A stretch of 64,000 bases of DNA from Prevotella sp. (lineage in GTDB: Bacteria > Bacteroidota > Bacteroidia > Bacteroidales > Bacteroidaceae), in NCBI GenBank assembly GCA_024682415.1, contig JAIKZG010000013.1:87219-151218 (forward strand). Reading direction: 5' to 3'. Within the stretch, counting starts at the first letter, position 1; every line of letters starts with the position of its first letter. Below, in pieces: positions 47,736 through 55,847 of the stretch. A program made the position numbers and the translations under genes. Under the pieces are notes generated by a model. That model was not told the DNA's origin. It ran no database searches and saw only the letters and a program-made list of their open reading frames with translations.

Positions 47736-49415
47736 TTACTTAATGCTCTTCAACTCCAAATCGTTGTCAGCATAAGCCTTGAGAGAAGGATCCATCTGGA
47801 GAGCGTCCTTCAAGTGAGAGTTTGCGGCATACTTGTTGCCCTGACGAGCCATTGCAATGGCATGCAGATATTCTGTAATGCCTGTAGGGTTCTTAACAGC
47901 GTCGAGAGTGCGTGCTGCGCCGGCGTAATCCTTGGTCAAAATCTTAGCCAAGCCTTCAGCGTTGGTGTTAGTGCCGTTCAGGTCATTAACAGCCTGCACA
48001 TATTTGCCCTTTGCGATATTAAGATTACCGATAGCATAGCGGATATTGTCCTGACCTGAAGCCTTTGCTATGTCGTTCTCGGCAGCGTTCATGTCGCCAT
48101 TGAGCAATGCTATAAGACCACGGTTAGCGATAGCTTCCTTAGCATCGGCGTTCTTCTCGATAGCCTGAGCGAGATATGACTTAGCTGTAGCCTCGTTACC
48201 CTTTGCCAACTCCATTGCGGCTACGTTGTTGTATGCGCGATAGTCGTTAGGATACAAGCGTGTTGTAGTCTTGTAGATATCTTCCTTCTTGTCAATATCC
48301 TTCTCCAATGTAGCAGCATAGAGCAACTCATCGTTTGAAAGCTTAGAAGCGTCTTCCTTATATTGAGCCTGAATCTCGCTGTCTGTGCGACCTATTACAT
48401 TATAGTTGATAATAAGACGTGAACGGCGGAGTTCTGGAAGCACGCTTGTTGCCAACTCTCTGAAGCCCTCGCTCATATTGCGAATCTGCTTTTCGCGCTC
48501 CTCAGGGTCGGTATACATGCTCAAAACGCGAAGGATAACCTCCTTGTCCTGAATGTTGCTTGCCTGAACAAGTTTCTGGAATCCATCCCAGTCCTGTGCT
48601 GTGTAGTGAGCGTCTACATCGGTCTCAACCTTGTTGGCGCGCAGCTGCTTGTTTACATATTTAGAGCTTTCCTTCTTACGGTTGTTTGCCAACTTGTCGT
48701 TGAACTTCACACCGCCTTCTGGAGAAGCGTATGCTGCAACTTCCACATTCTCAAGCTCAAGAGCTTCATCGTCGTTGATAGTGCGGAGCATCTTGATGAA
48801 ATCCTTTATTGAGCGGCTCTTCAACTGTGAAGCGCGGAGAGTAGCCTGATTGATAAGGAACTTAACGCTTGCTTCCTGCTTTTGAGCGACGATTCTTTGG
48901 AATGAGTCAGGAGCGATGATTGCGCCGCCTGCGAAAAGAGCTTTCTTGTAAAGTTCAGAAGTGGCGATTACGCCATAACCTACTTTTACAGCCGGAATCT
49001 CAACTTCTTTCTTGCCTACCTTAGCCTTGAAAGTCATGTAGAGGTCGCTCTTCTGCATTTCCGGAGTATAGGCGATGCTGCTCTTCATTGTATATCGTCC
49101 ACCAGTGCGGTAGAAAATAGTCTGGTCGTTGCCAAGCACCTTTTCGCCCTGGAATGTCTGTCCTACGCCCTGAGCAGCCTGTCCGTTGCCGTAACGAAGT
49201 TCCGGAACTACAGTTACCACGGCCTTCTTCTTCATGTATTTCTCTGGGAAAACACCGTTTACCGTGAGAGGCACTCTGCCTGCTTCGGTCTCCAATGGAG
49301 TAGGAGTTACATTAAAATTGTCTGCTGATAAATTACCCAACTTGCTTGAGCATGATGACAGTGCAACAAATGAACCCACTGCCACTACTGATGTAAGAAT
49401 AGAAATTTTCTTCAT
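47736..49415 (-). CDS. Outer-membrane lipoprotein with OmpA-like domain and TPRs
   Basis: The 559-residue protein begins with a lipoprotein signal peptide ending in LSSC (cysteine 22). After a beta-rich N-terminal region (about 30-170) there is an OmpA-like peptidoglycan-binding segment, seen in ENVEVAAYASPEGGVKFNDK and the following LANNRKKESSKYV. Residues about 360-555 are tetratricopeptide repeats (for example YNNVAAMELAKGNEATAKSYL). This layout is frequent in Prevotella envelope proteins with no assigned function. The gene is 57 bases upstream of the TlpA-like gene and may be read with it. Confidence 0.82.
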   Translation of the reverse strand: MKKISILTSVVAVGSFVALSSCSSKLGNLSADNFNVTPTPLETEAGRVPLTVNGVFPEKYMKKKAVVTVVPELRYGNGQAAQGVGQTFQGEKVLGNDQTIFYRTGGRYTMKSSIAYTPEMQKSDLYMTFKAKVGKKEVEIPAVKVGYGVIATSELYKKALFAGGAIIAPDSFQRIVAQKQEASVKFLINQATLRASQLKSRSIKDFIKMLRTINDDEALELENVEVAAYASPEGGVKFNDKLANNRKKESSKYVNKQLRANKVETDVDAHYTAQDWDGFQKLVQASNIQDKEVILRVLSMYTDPEEREKQIRNMSEGFRELATSVLPELRRSRLIINYNVIGRTDSEIQAQYKEDASKLSNDELLYAATLEKDIDKKEDIYKTTTRLYPNDYRAYNNVAAMELAKGNEATAKSYLAQAIEKNADAKEAIANRGLIALLNGDMNAAENDIAKASGQDNIRYAIGNLNIAKGKYVQAVNDLNGTNTNAEGLAKILTKDYAGAARTLDAVKNPTGITEYLHAIAMARQGNKYAANSHLKDALQMDPSLKAYADNDLELKSIK

Positions 49416-49437
49416 AAATAAAAAAGTCTAGGGAAAG

Positions 49438-49523
49438 TGCCGCGAGCGGGACTCGAACCCGCACAGCCATTACTGGCCAAGGGATTTTAAGTCCCTCGTG
49501 TCTACCAATTCCACCATTGCGGC
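49438..49523 (-). tRNA. tRNA-Leu (anticodon TAA)
   Basis: The minus strand gives GCCGCAA ... TCGCGGC as the acceptor (one A-C mismatch). The anticodon loop is CTTAAAA, the long variable arm is TGGCCAGTAATGGCT, and the T-arm is GCGGGTTCGAGTCCCGC. It lies 22 bases before the OmpA/TPR lipoprotein start. Confidence 0.95.
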
Positions 49524-49676
49524 AACCGGTTTTTATAAAGCATAAATTGTTTTATGCGAATGCAAAGGTAACTTATTTGATTGTATACCGCAAAATTATT
49601 TTGAAGAAATTAACAGAAAATCAATATTTATGGTTCATATATCAAAAAAATATGGCACTTAATATGGTTGGCAATA

Positions 49677-49684
49677 TATCTTTG
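49677..49684 (+). promoter_or_regulatory. -7 element of susC
   Basis: TATCTTTGCAA matches TAnnTTTG. It lies 99 bases upstream of the ATG, leaving a leader of about 90 bases. No TTTG is at -33, which is common for regulated PUL promoters. Confidence 0.6.
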
Positions 49685-49783
49685 CAATCGTTTATTACCA
49701 GAGCTTTATGCTAAAAACTACGATTAGAAAAAAGTAGAGCGAATAATTAAAAACAAAACCATATAACTTATAACAGTAGATAA

Positions 49784-52700
49784 ATGAAACATCTAAGTCA
49801 AACTCTATTGCTTGCGTCTATGTTGTGCACAGGCGCGCCGGCTGCCGTAATGGCATCAGGTGGCGTGAACAGCGTAATGAGCACCGCAGCTCAGCAGGCA
49901 GCAAAGAAAATCACCGGAATTGTAGTCGATGGTAATGGTGAGCCTATCGTTGGCGCAACTGTAATGGTGAAAGGCACATCTAACGGTACTATCACCGATA
50001 TTGATGGTAATTACACGTTGAATGTGGCAAAAGGTAAAACCATTGAAGTCTCTTACATCGGATTTATTAATCAGACTATTGTCGTGGGAACGGCAAATAA
50101 ATACGATGTAACCTTAAAGGAAGACAATCACACGCTTGATGAACTCGTTGTCGTAGGTTATGGCGTTCAGAAGAAGAGCGATGTAACTGGCGCGATGATT
50201 AATGTCGATGAAAAGCAGCTCAATACAAAACCAGTAAACAACGCATTCGAGGCATTGCAGGGTAAAGCCGCAGGTGTTGATATCACTTCAGGCGGTCGTC
50301 CTGGTACTCTCGGCTCTGTGCGTATTCGTGGTAATCGTTCGCTCAATGCTACCAACGCTCCTCTTTATGTCGTTGATGGCGTGCCATTGAGCTCAGGCGG
50401 TATTGAAACCCTCAACCCTGCCGACATCGCGAGCATTGATATCTTGAAAGACGCTTCTTCTACAGCTATCTATGGTTCGCGTGGTGCCAACGGCGTAATC
50501 CTTGTTACCACAAAGCGCGGTACTGCCGGCACTTTGCAGCTCAATTATAGCGGTTCTGTTTCTTTTGATAAGATTCATGATAAGGCTAAGTCAATGAGCG
50601 CAAGCGAATATATCACATTCCGTCGCTGGGCTTACCACAACTTGGATCCTAATAAATATACTCCTGGTAATCAGCCTACTTATGAGCAGGACCAGAAGAT
50701 GTTTGCCGGCGATCAAGTTGCTCTTGACAATGTAAACAAAGGCTGGAATGAAGACCACACACAGTGGGATGGCTCTAAGGTGACAAACACCGATTGGACA
50801 GACTTCGTAGTTCAGACAGGTGTTACCACAGAGCATACTCTTAGTGCTCGTGGCGGTACGGAGAAGATGAATGGCTCTGTATCTTTCGGCTACCTTAATA
50901 ATAAGGGCACAACAAAGGGGCAGAACTATACTCGCTATAACCTTGCTTCTGCCGTTGATATTCAGGCAAAGCCTTGGTTTAAGATGGGTGTTACTTTGAA
51001 TGCCGCTTATTCTAAGCAGAAATATGGCTACTCTCGCACAGGTCAGAGCAGCAATTCAGGCCCTGTAGATTTGTACGCAGCTGCAAAGGCAATTCCTAAC
51101 TACACTTTGCCTTACGATGAAAAGGGAGAAATAGTTTCTAACCCTGGCGGCTCTTCAGTAAATGTGTATACAGTTATTGATGAATGGAACAAGAGTAATG
51201 ATAATCGCGAGACATTCCGTGTTCTCGGAAGTGCTTACGGACTTGTAGACTTCGGCAAGATTTGGAGTCCTCTTAAAGGCTTGACTTATAAGCTTTCATT
51301 CGGTCCTGATTTCCGTTATAATCGTAATGGTATATTCATCAGTGATAAGTCGGCAGTTAAGATGGGTAGCAAAAACTACGCAAGCTACGCTCCTTCACGC
51401 TATTTCTCTTGGACTCTTGACAATCAGATTGACTACAACCGCACATTCGGTCAGCACAATCTTGGCGTAACATTGCTTCAGAGTGCTTCTAAATACAATG
51501 CGGAAACAGGTTCTATCAGCGCCAACTCTATTCCTAATGAAGAATTCCTTTGGTATAACATGGGAATTGTCGATCTTACAGACCCTACAACTTATGGCGC
51601 TAAGGTAGGAACAGGATTCACTCAGAGCCAGCTTTCTTCTTACATGGCTCGCGTAAACTATTCTTTCATGGATAGATATTTGCTCACATTGTCAGGACGT
51701 TACGATGGATCTTCTGTGTTGGCAAAGGGCAATAAGTGGAGCTTCTTCCCATCTATGGCATTGGGCTGGCGCATGGAGCAGGAAAACTTCATGAAGGATA
51801 TTAAGTGGATTGATCAGTTGAAACTTCGTTTCGGTGTAGGTACAACAGGTAACTCTGCCGTAGATCCATATTCTACTCTTGGTGAAATCCAGTCGTTCTT
51901 CGTGCCATTTGGCGCAGATGCCGTTCGCGCTTTCGCTACAAATGAGCCTTATTATACAAATAAGTCAAAGACTTTGGCAAATCAAAATCTTGGTTGGGAG
52001 AAAACCACACAGTATAACTTCGGTATTGATTTCAGCTTCCTCAATGGTCGCTTAGGTGGTGCTATCGATATGTACACTTCTCGCACAAAGGATTTGCTCA
52101 TGTCGATGACAATTCCTACAGTTTCAGGTTTCCCAAGCACTCTTGCTAACGTTGGTAAGACAAAGAACAAGGGTATTGATATTACAATCAACGCAGTTCC
52201 TGTTTCTTATCGTGGCTTTGAGTGGAACACTATCCTCAACGCTGCTTATCAGAAAGATGAAATCGTTGAGCTTTCAAATGGTAAGGTAGACGATATCGCT
52301 AATAATTGGTTTATCGGTAAATCAATCAGTTCTTTCTACGGCTATGAGTGCGCAGGCATTTGGCAGAACACAGAGGAAGACCTCAAGGAAATGGCATTGT
52401 ATAATGCAAATGGAGAGAATTTTACTCCAGGTAATGTGCGTCCTAAAGATCAGGACAAAAACCATATTATTGACGCAAACGACCGTGTAATCCTTGGCAG
52501 CGGTACTCCAAAGTGGACTCTTGGCTGGACCAACACATTCTCATGGAAGGGCATTGAGCTTAATATTGAGCTTTACGGACGTCTTGGCTATATGATTAAC
52601 ACGGGTGGCGAAAGTCAGTATGGTATGTATCAGCAGCGCTCTATCAGCTATTGGACTCCGGATAATCCTAATTCTGATTATCAGAAGCCTATCTACAGCA

Positions 52701-52951
52701 CAGCAGGCGGTGATCCATATTCTTCATTGCTCGGTTACAAGAAGGCTTCGTTTGTCAAGCTCCGTAACATTTCTCTTGGCTATTATTTGCCAAAGAGTGT
52801 ATGCAGCACTATCGGAATCAGCAACTTGAAGGTTTATTTCCAGGCAAAGAACTTGGGCGACATCTATTCATCTGTTGATTTTATGGATCTTGACACAGGC
52901 TATAGCTATAGCAACCGTGGCTTCACATTCGGTCTTCAGCTTGGCTTCTAA
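49784..52951 (+). CDS. SusC/RagA-type TonB-dependent transporter
   Basis: The 1055-residue outer-membrane receptor imports oligosaccharides captured by the SusD partner. The signal peptide ends near AVMASGG. A carboxypeptidase-regulatory-like domain follows (ITGIVVDGNGEPIVGATVMV), then the TonB-box region LDELVVVGYGVQKKSDVTG and the plug motifs RIRGNRSLNATNAPLYVVDG and DASSTAIYGSRGANGVILVTT. The beta-barrel continues to a terminal GFTFGLQLGF. Length is usual. It heads a two-gene unit with susD. Confidence 0.97.
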   Translation: MKHLSQTLLLASMLCTGAPAAVMASGGVNSVMSTAAQQAAKKITGIVVDGNGEPIVGATVMVKGTSNGTITDIDGNYTLNVAKGKTIEVSYIGFINQTIVVGTANKYDVTLKEDNHTLDELVVVGYGVQKKSDVTGAMINVDEKQLNTKPVNNAFEALQGKAAGVDITSGGRPGTLGSVRIRGNRSLNATNAPLYVVDGVPLSSGGIETLNPADIASIDILKDASSTAIYGSRGANGVILVTTKRGTAGTLQLNYSGSVSFDKIHDKAKSMSASEYITFRRWAYHNLDPNKYTPGNQPTYEQDQKMFAGDQVALDNVNKGWNEDHTQWDGSKVTNTDWTDFVVQTGVTTEHTLSARGGTEKMNGSVSFGYLNNKGTTKGQNYTRYNLASAVDIQAKPWFKMGVTLNAAYSKQKYGYSRTGQSSNSGPVDLYAAAKAIPNYTLPYDEKGEIVSNPGGSSVNVYTVIDEWNKSNDNRETFRVLGSAYGLVDFGKIWSPLKGLTYKLSFGPDFRYNRNGIFISDKSAVKMGSKNYASYAPSRYFSWTLDNQIDYNRTFGQHNLGVTLLQSASKYNAETGSISANSIPNEEFLWYNMGIVDLTDPTTYGAKVGTGFTQSQLSSYMARVNYSFMDRYLLTLSGRYDGSSVLAKGNKWSFFPSMALGWRMEQENFMKDIKWIDQLKLRFGVGTTGNSAVDPYSTLGEIQSFFVPFGADAVRAFATNEPYYTNKSKTLANQNLGWEKTTQYNFGIDFSFLNGRLGGAIDMYTSRTKDLLMSMTIPTVSGFPSTLANVGKTKNKGIDITINAVPVSYRGFEWNTILNAAYQKDEIVELSNGKVDDIANNWFIGKSISSFYGYECAGIWQNTEEDLKEMALYNANGENFTPGNVRPKDQDKNHIIDANDRVILGSGTPKWTLGWTNTFSWKGIELNIELYGRLGYMINTGGESQYGMYQQRSISYWTPDNPNSDYQKPIYSTAGGDPYSSLLGYKKASFVKLRNISLGYYLPKSVCSTIGISNLKVYFQAKNLGDIYSSVDFMDLDTGYSYSNRGFTFGLQLGF

Positions 52952-53006
52952 GCCTTGTGATATTCACATATATAGATTTACTATATAACTAAAGCTTTTA
53001 TAAACA

Positions 53007-55157
53007 ATGAAACGTAACAAACTAAATATAGCTATTTCGGCTCTCGCATTAGGTTGCGCGCTGACTACTACTTCTTGCAGCGACAGCTTCCTCGACGAGA
53101 CAAATAGATCTTCGTATACTACAAAATATTTCGAAACCGAACAGGGTATTCAGGAAGCTGCTGCTGCCCTCTATGGCAACATCCGTTGGCATTTCGGTTA
53201 TGAGTGGGCTTATGGTATCACTCTTTATGGTACAGATGAGTTTACAAACGGCAACGACCTCACAAGTCAGCCGTGGAACACTTACGACAACCGTCTGCAA
53301 GCTCTTGACTGCGTTCCAGCAAATGGCGCTGCCAACAAAAACTGCCCTCCTGTGAGCGGTCTTTGGGATGAAATGTATTATGGTATCGCCAATGCCAATA
53401 AAATTATCGCTTCAGGCGACATGATAAGCAATGAAGACACTCGCAATAAGTGCGTAGGCGAGGCTTATTTCCTTCGTGGCTACAACTACTACCGCTTGTT
53501 TGCCCAGTATGGTGGCGTGGTTCTCAGCACAAAGCCAGTAGAAGGCCCTGTGCGTAATTTCAACCGTGCTTCTGAAGAGGAGGTGCTCAATCAGGTGATT
53601 GCCGACTTTGATAAGGCTTACGAAATGCTCCCTACTACTAAGTGGCGTGGCAATGGTAGCTGGACTAAATACACAGCTGCTCATTTCCTTGCCAAGGCTT
53701 TGCTTTATCGTCAGTCAGAGCGTTGTTCTGATTGGAATGGCTCTTACGATGCTAAGGCCGATCTCGATCGTTGTATCGCTCTTTGCGATGAGGTAATCAA
53801 GGCGTGCCCTCTTGCTTCCAACTACAGCAACCTCTATAATGAGTGGACAGGTATAGACTGCAAGGCAGAAGGACAGTCGGAAATATTGATGTCATGTCAG
53901 CACACTGCGTCTTATGCAGGTCGTTATGGCAACCGTGTATATTCTTATTTCAATCCTCAGATTTCAAACTTCTCAGGCTCTTGGGTTCAGCGTGGACAAT
54001 ATGTAGGTCTTGATTTCCAGCGTTGTCGTCCTACAGAGTATTCTTACTCTATTTTCGACAATGTGAACGACTCTCGTATGTGGAAGACTTTCCGCACTGT
54101 TTACGGGCTCAACAATGTGGCTAAGACCGACTCTGCCGTTATGGCAGACAATGGCGTTACTGCCGACCAAGTGCCAACTTTAGGTGATGAAGGTATCATC
54201 TTTATCCTTAACAAGAAAGATGATCATCGTTTCGACAACGACGCACATGGCTCATTCGGCAACGGCACATCAAACCACACTTTTGTAAACCCATTGACAG
54301 GCAAGTGGGTGCCTAACGCATTCCCTACATTCCTTAAAGGCGAATATGTGCAGAATAAGTATAGCACAGCTACCGAGAGCAAGAGCAATGTGTTCTGCGG
54401 TGTAGGTAAGTTTGAGGATGGTACTCGCACAGGTGAGAAAGCAGATTCACATCGCGACGTAGTAATGGCTCGCACTGGTGAAACTTATCTAATAAAGGCA
54501 GAAGCTCAGGTGCGTGAGGGCAACTATCAGGAAGCTATCAACACCGTGAATGTGCTTCGTCGTCGCGCAGAGTGGAAGAATGGCGAAGATCGTGCTTTCT
54601 ACACCGACGGCACAATGGCTTTCTCTAAGGCAACAGGTGGCGATGCTGACAACACAACAGGCGCTTCTTCTCTTGGCAAATGTAAGAATGCAGCAGGCAA
54701 AAAGCTTACTAATCTTGAGGCATTTAAAGCTTCATTCCTACAGCATAGCACTTACTATCTCTCTACAGGCATTGCGGAGACCACAGCAGCAAGCGATTTG
54801 CAGATACGCGATTATCACAATCTTCCTGCCGAAGATGAGGCTGTATTGGCAGAGATGGGCGTAACGGGCGATAAGGAACGCCTTATCAACTTCATCCTCA
54901 ATGAGCGTTCACGCGAGCTTCTCGGCGAGTTCAATCGTTGGGAGGAACTGAGCCGCACAAAGACTCTCGTTCAGCGTGCTAAGCTCTTCAATCCAGAGGC
55001 TAAGCCAAACGTATCAGCTAAGCATTTGCTTCGTCCTATTCCACAGAAGTTTATCGACCAGCTCCAGAATGAGGATGGCTCTAATCTCTCTAAGGAGCAG
55101 CAGGCAGCATGGCAGAATCCAGGTTATGTAAACACCGATGCGGCTGCCAAGCAATAA
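53007..55157 (+). CDS. SusD/RagB family glycan-binding lipoprotein
   Basis: The lipobox is LTTTSC (cysteine 24), so the protein is lipidated and surface-exposed. The TPR-type SusD fold is shown by the N-terminal GIQEAAAALYGNIRW and GEAYFLRGYNYYRLFAQYGGV segments, and by the C-terminal RDVVMARTGETYLIKAEAQVR and ERSRELLGEFNRWEELSRTKTL. At 716 residues it is longer than most SusD proteins (about 500-600). The added length lies in the middle and late loops (about 380-480 and 550-600). It partners the adjacent SusC, 55 bases upstream. Confidence 0.96.
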   Translation: MKRNKLNIAISALALGCALTTTSCSDSFLDETNRSSYTTKYFETEQGIQEAAAALYGNIRWHFGYEWAYGITLYGTDEFTNGNDLTSQPWNTYDNRLQALDCVPANGAANKNCPPVSGLWDEMYYGIANANKIIASGDMISNEDTRNKCVGEAYFLRGYNYYRLFAQYGGVVLSTKPVEGPVRNFNRASEEEVLNQVIADFDKAYEMLPTTKWRGNGSWTKYTAAHFLAKALLYRQSERCSDWNGSYDAKADLDRCIALCDEVIKACPLASNYSNLYNEWTGIDCKAEGQSEILMSCQHTASYAGRYGNRVYSYFNPQISNFSGSWVQRGQYVGLDFQRCRPTEYSYSIFDNVNDSRMWKTFRTVYGLNNVAKTDSAVMADNGVTADQVPTLGDEGIIFILNKKDDHRFDNDAHGSFGNGTSNHTFVNPLTGKWVPNAFPTFLKGEYVQNKYSTATESKSNVFCGVGKFEDGTRTGEKADSHRDVVMARTGETYLIKAEAQVREGNYQEAINTVNVLRRRAEWKNGEDRAFYTDGTMAFSKATGGDADNTTGASSLGKCKNAAGKKLTNLEAFKASFLQHSTYYLSTGIAETTAASDLQIRDYHNLPAEDEAVLAEMGVTGDKERLINFILNERSRELLGEFNRWEELSRTKTLVQRAKLFNPEAKPNVSAKHLLRPIPQKFIDQLQNEDGSNLSKEQQAAWQNPGYVNTDAAAKQ

Positions 55158-55227
55158 AATGAAAAATTAAAACAGCATGAATTGTTTTAAGTGCATTGTT
55201 ATTTAAATATTTTAACGTGAAAATGGA

Positions 55228-55260
55228 GAAAGGGAAACCGTGAGGCTTCCCTTTCTTGTT
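55228..55260 (+). terminator. susCD terminator
   Basis: GAAAGGGAA pairs with TTCCCTTTC (with inner CC/GG), followed by TTGTTTTT. On the other strand it could also end the convergent Cas2-like gene. Confidence 0.8.
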
Positions 55261-55324
55261 TTTATAGAGTTATCGTTGCTGCTTCCTTTTTTGATAGCTT
55301 CTTAATTCGTGCTTATTTCGCTCT

Positions 55325-55621
55325 TTATACGTTATCCTTCATCCAGTCGGTCACTTCTTTGCTTACGGCGTAAGTAGCCCATTCAGCGTCGGTAGTCTGC
55401 ACCACCATCACCTGGTCTTCTTCGTTTTTAAGCAGCTTCTTCAGTTCATCTCTCAGATAGCCTGCTGTCGTGCGGGTGCGTACAAACCATGTGTGAGCGC
55501 CTACGCGAGCCCAGTTCGGGCATGAGCGCAGATATTCTGCTATTGCCGGATAAGTTTCGTCGTATGATTCGAGTTCGTATGTTATCAAATAAGATTTTGT
55601 TCCTTTTAGTTGTACTATCAT
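55325..55621 (-). CDS. Cas2/VapD-like small ferredoxin-fold protein
   Basis: The 98-residue product begins MIVQLKGTKSYLITYELES and continues YAAIAEYL-type helix, then WARVGAHTWFVRTRTTAGYLRDEL. The pattern (beta strand, acidic E/D-containing turn, helix, then W...G..TWFV) resembles the SinR/Cas2-like small proteins annotated in Bacteroidetes. No cas1, repeats or toxin partner is near, so it is not a CRISPR component. The function is unknown: nuclease, toxin-like or simply RNA-binding are possible. Its promoter region is tandemly duplicated. It interrupts the PUL between susD and GH51, on the opposite strand. Confidence 0.6.
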   Translation of the reverse strand: MIVQLKGTKSYLITYELESYDETYPAIAEYLRSCPNWARVGAHTWFVRTRTTAGYLRDELKKLLKNEEDQVMVVQTTDAEWATYAVSKEVTDWMKDNV

Positions 55622-55676
55622 GATTAGTGTCCTTTTATATCTATATTATATAATGTGATTATTCTTTCGCTTATTG

Positions 55677-55684
55677 CAAAGGTA
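55677..55684 (-). promoter_or_regulatory. -7 element of the Cas2-like gene
   Basis: The minus strand reads TACCTTTGC, 56 bases upstream of the ATG, inside the first 37-bp repeat. The second repeat copy has TACCTTTA at the same place. Confidence 0.6.
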
Positions 55685-55789
55685 CTTAAAATCGAGAGCA
55701 GAATAAAAAGAAATTTCTTCTTTTTTTATGCCGAGATGAATAAACCTTCTCTAAAGGTACTTAAAATCGAGAGCAGAATAAAAAGAAAT
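55678..55789. repeat. 37-bp direct repeat, two identical copies 75 bp apart
   Basis: AAAGGTACTTAAAATCGAGA and the next 17 bases occur at 55678-55714 and again at 55753-55789 without a mismatch. The bases after each copy (T-rich, then ATGAATAAACC or ATGAAAAATCC) are also related, so an older 75-bp duplication is likely. It lies between the divergent Cas2-like and GH51 genes. Confidence 0.88.
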
Positions 55790-55847
55790 CATTCTTTTTT
55801 TGTTAAAATGAAAAATCCTGTAATTATTTGTGTACCTTTACAGCGAT

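Noticed and set aside
55325-55621. CRISPR-associated Cas2
   Set aside because: No cas1, no repeat array and no other cas gene in the window; only the fold resemblance is kept.
55827-55840. TTTG/TACCTTTA promoter just before the GH51 ATG
   Set aside because: The two boxes are too close together, and initiation would fall at the start codon.
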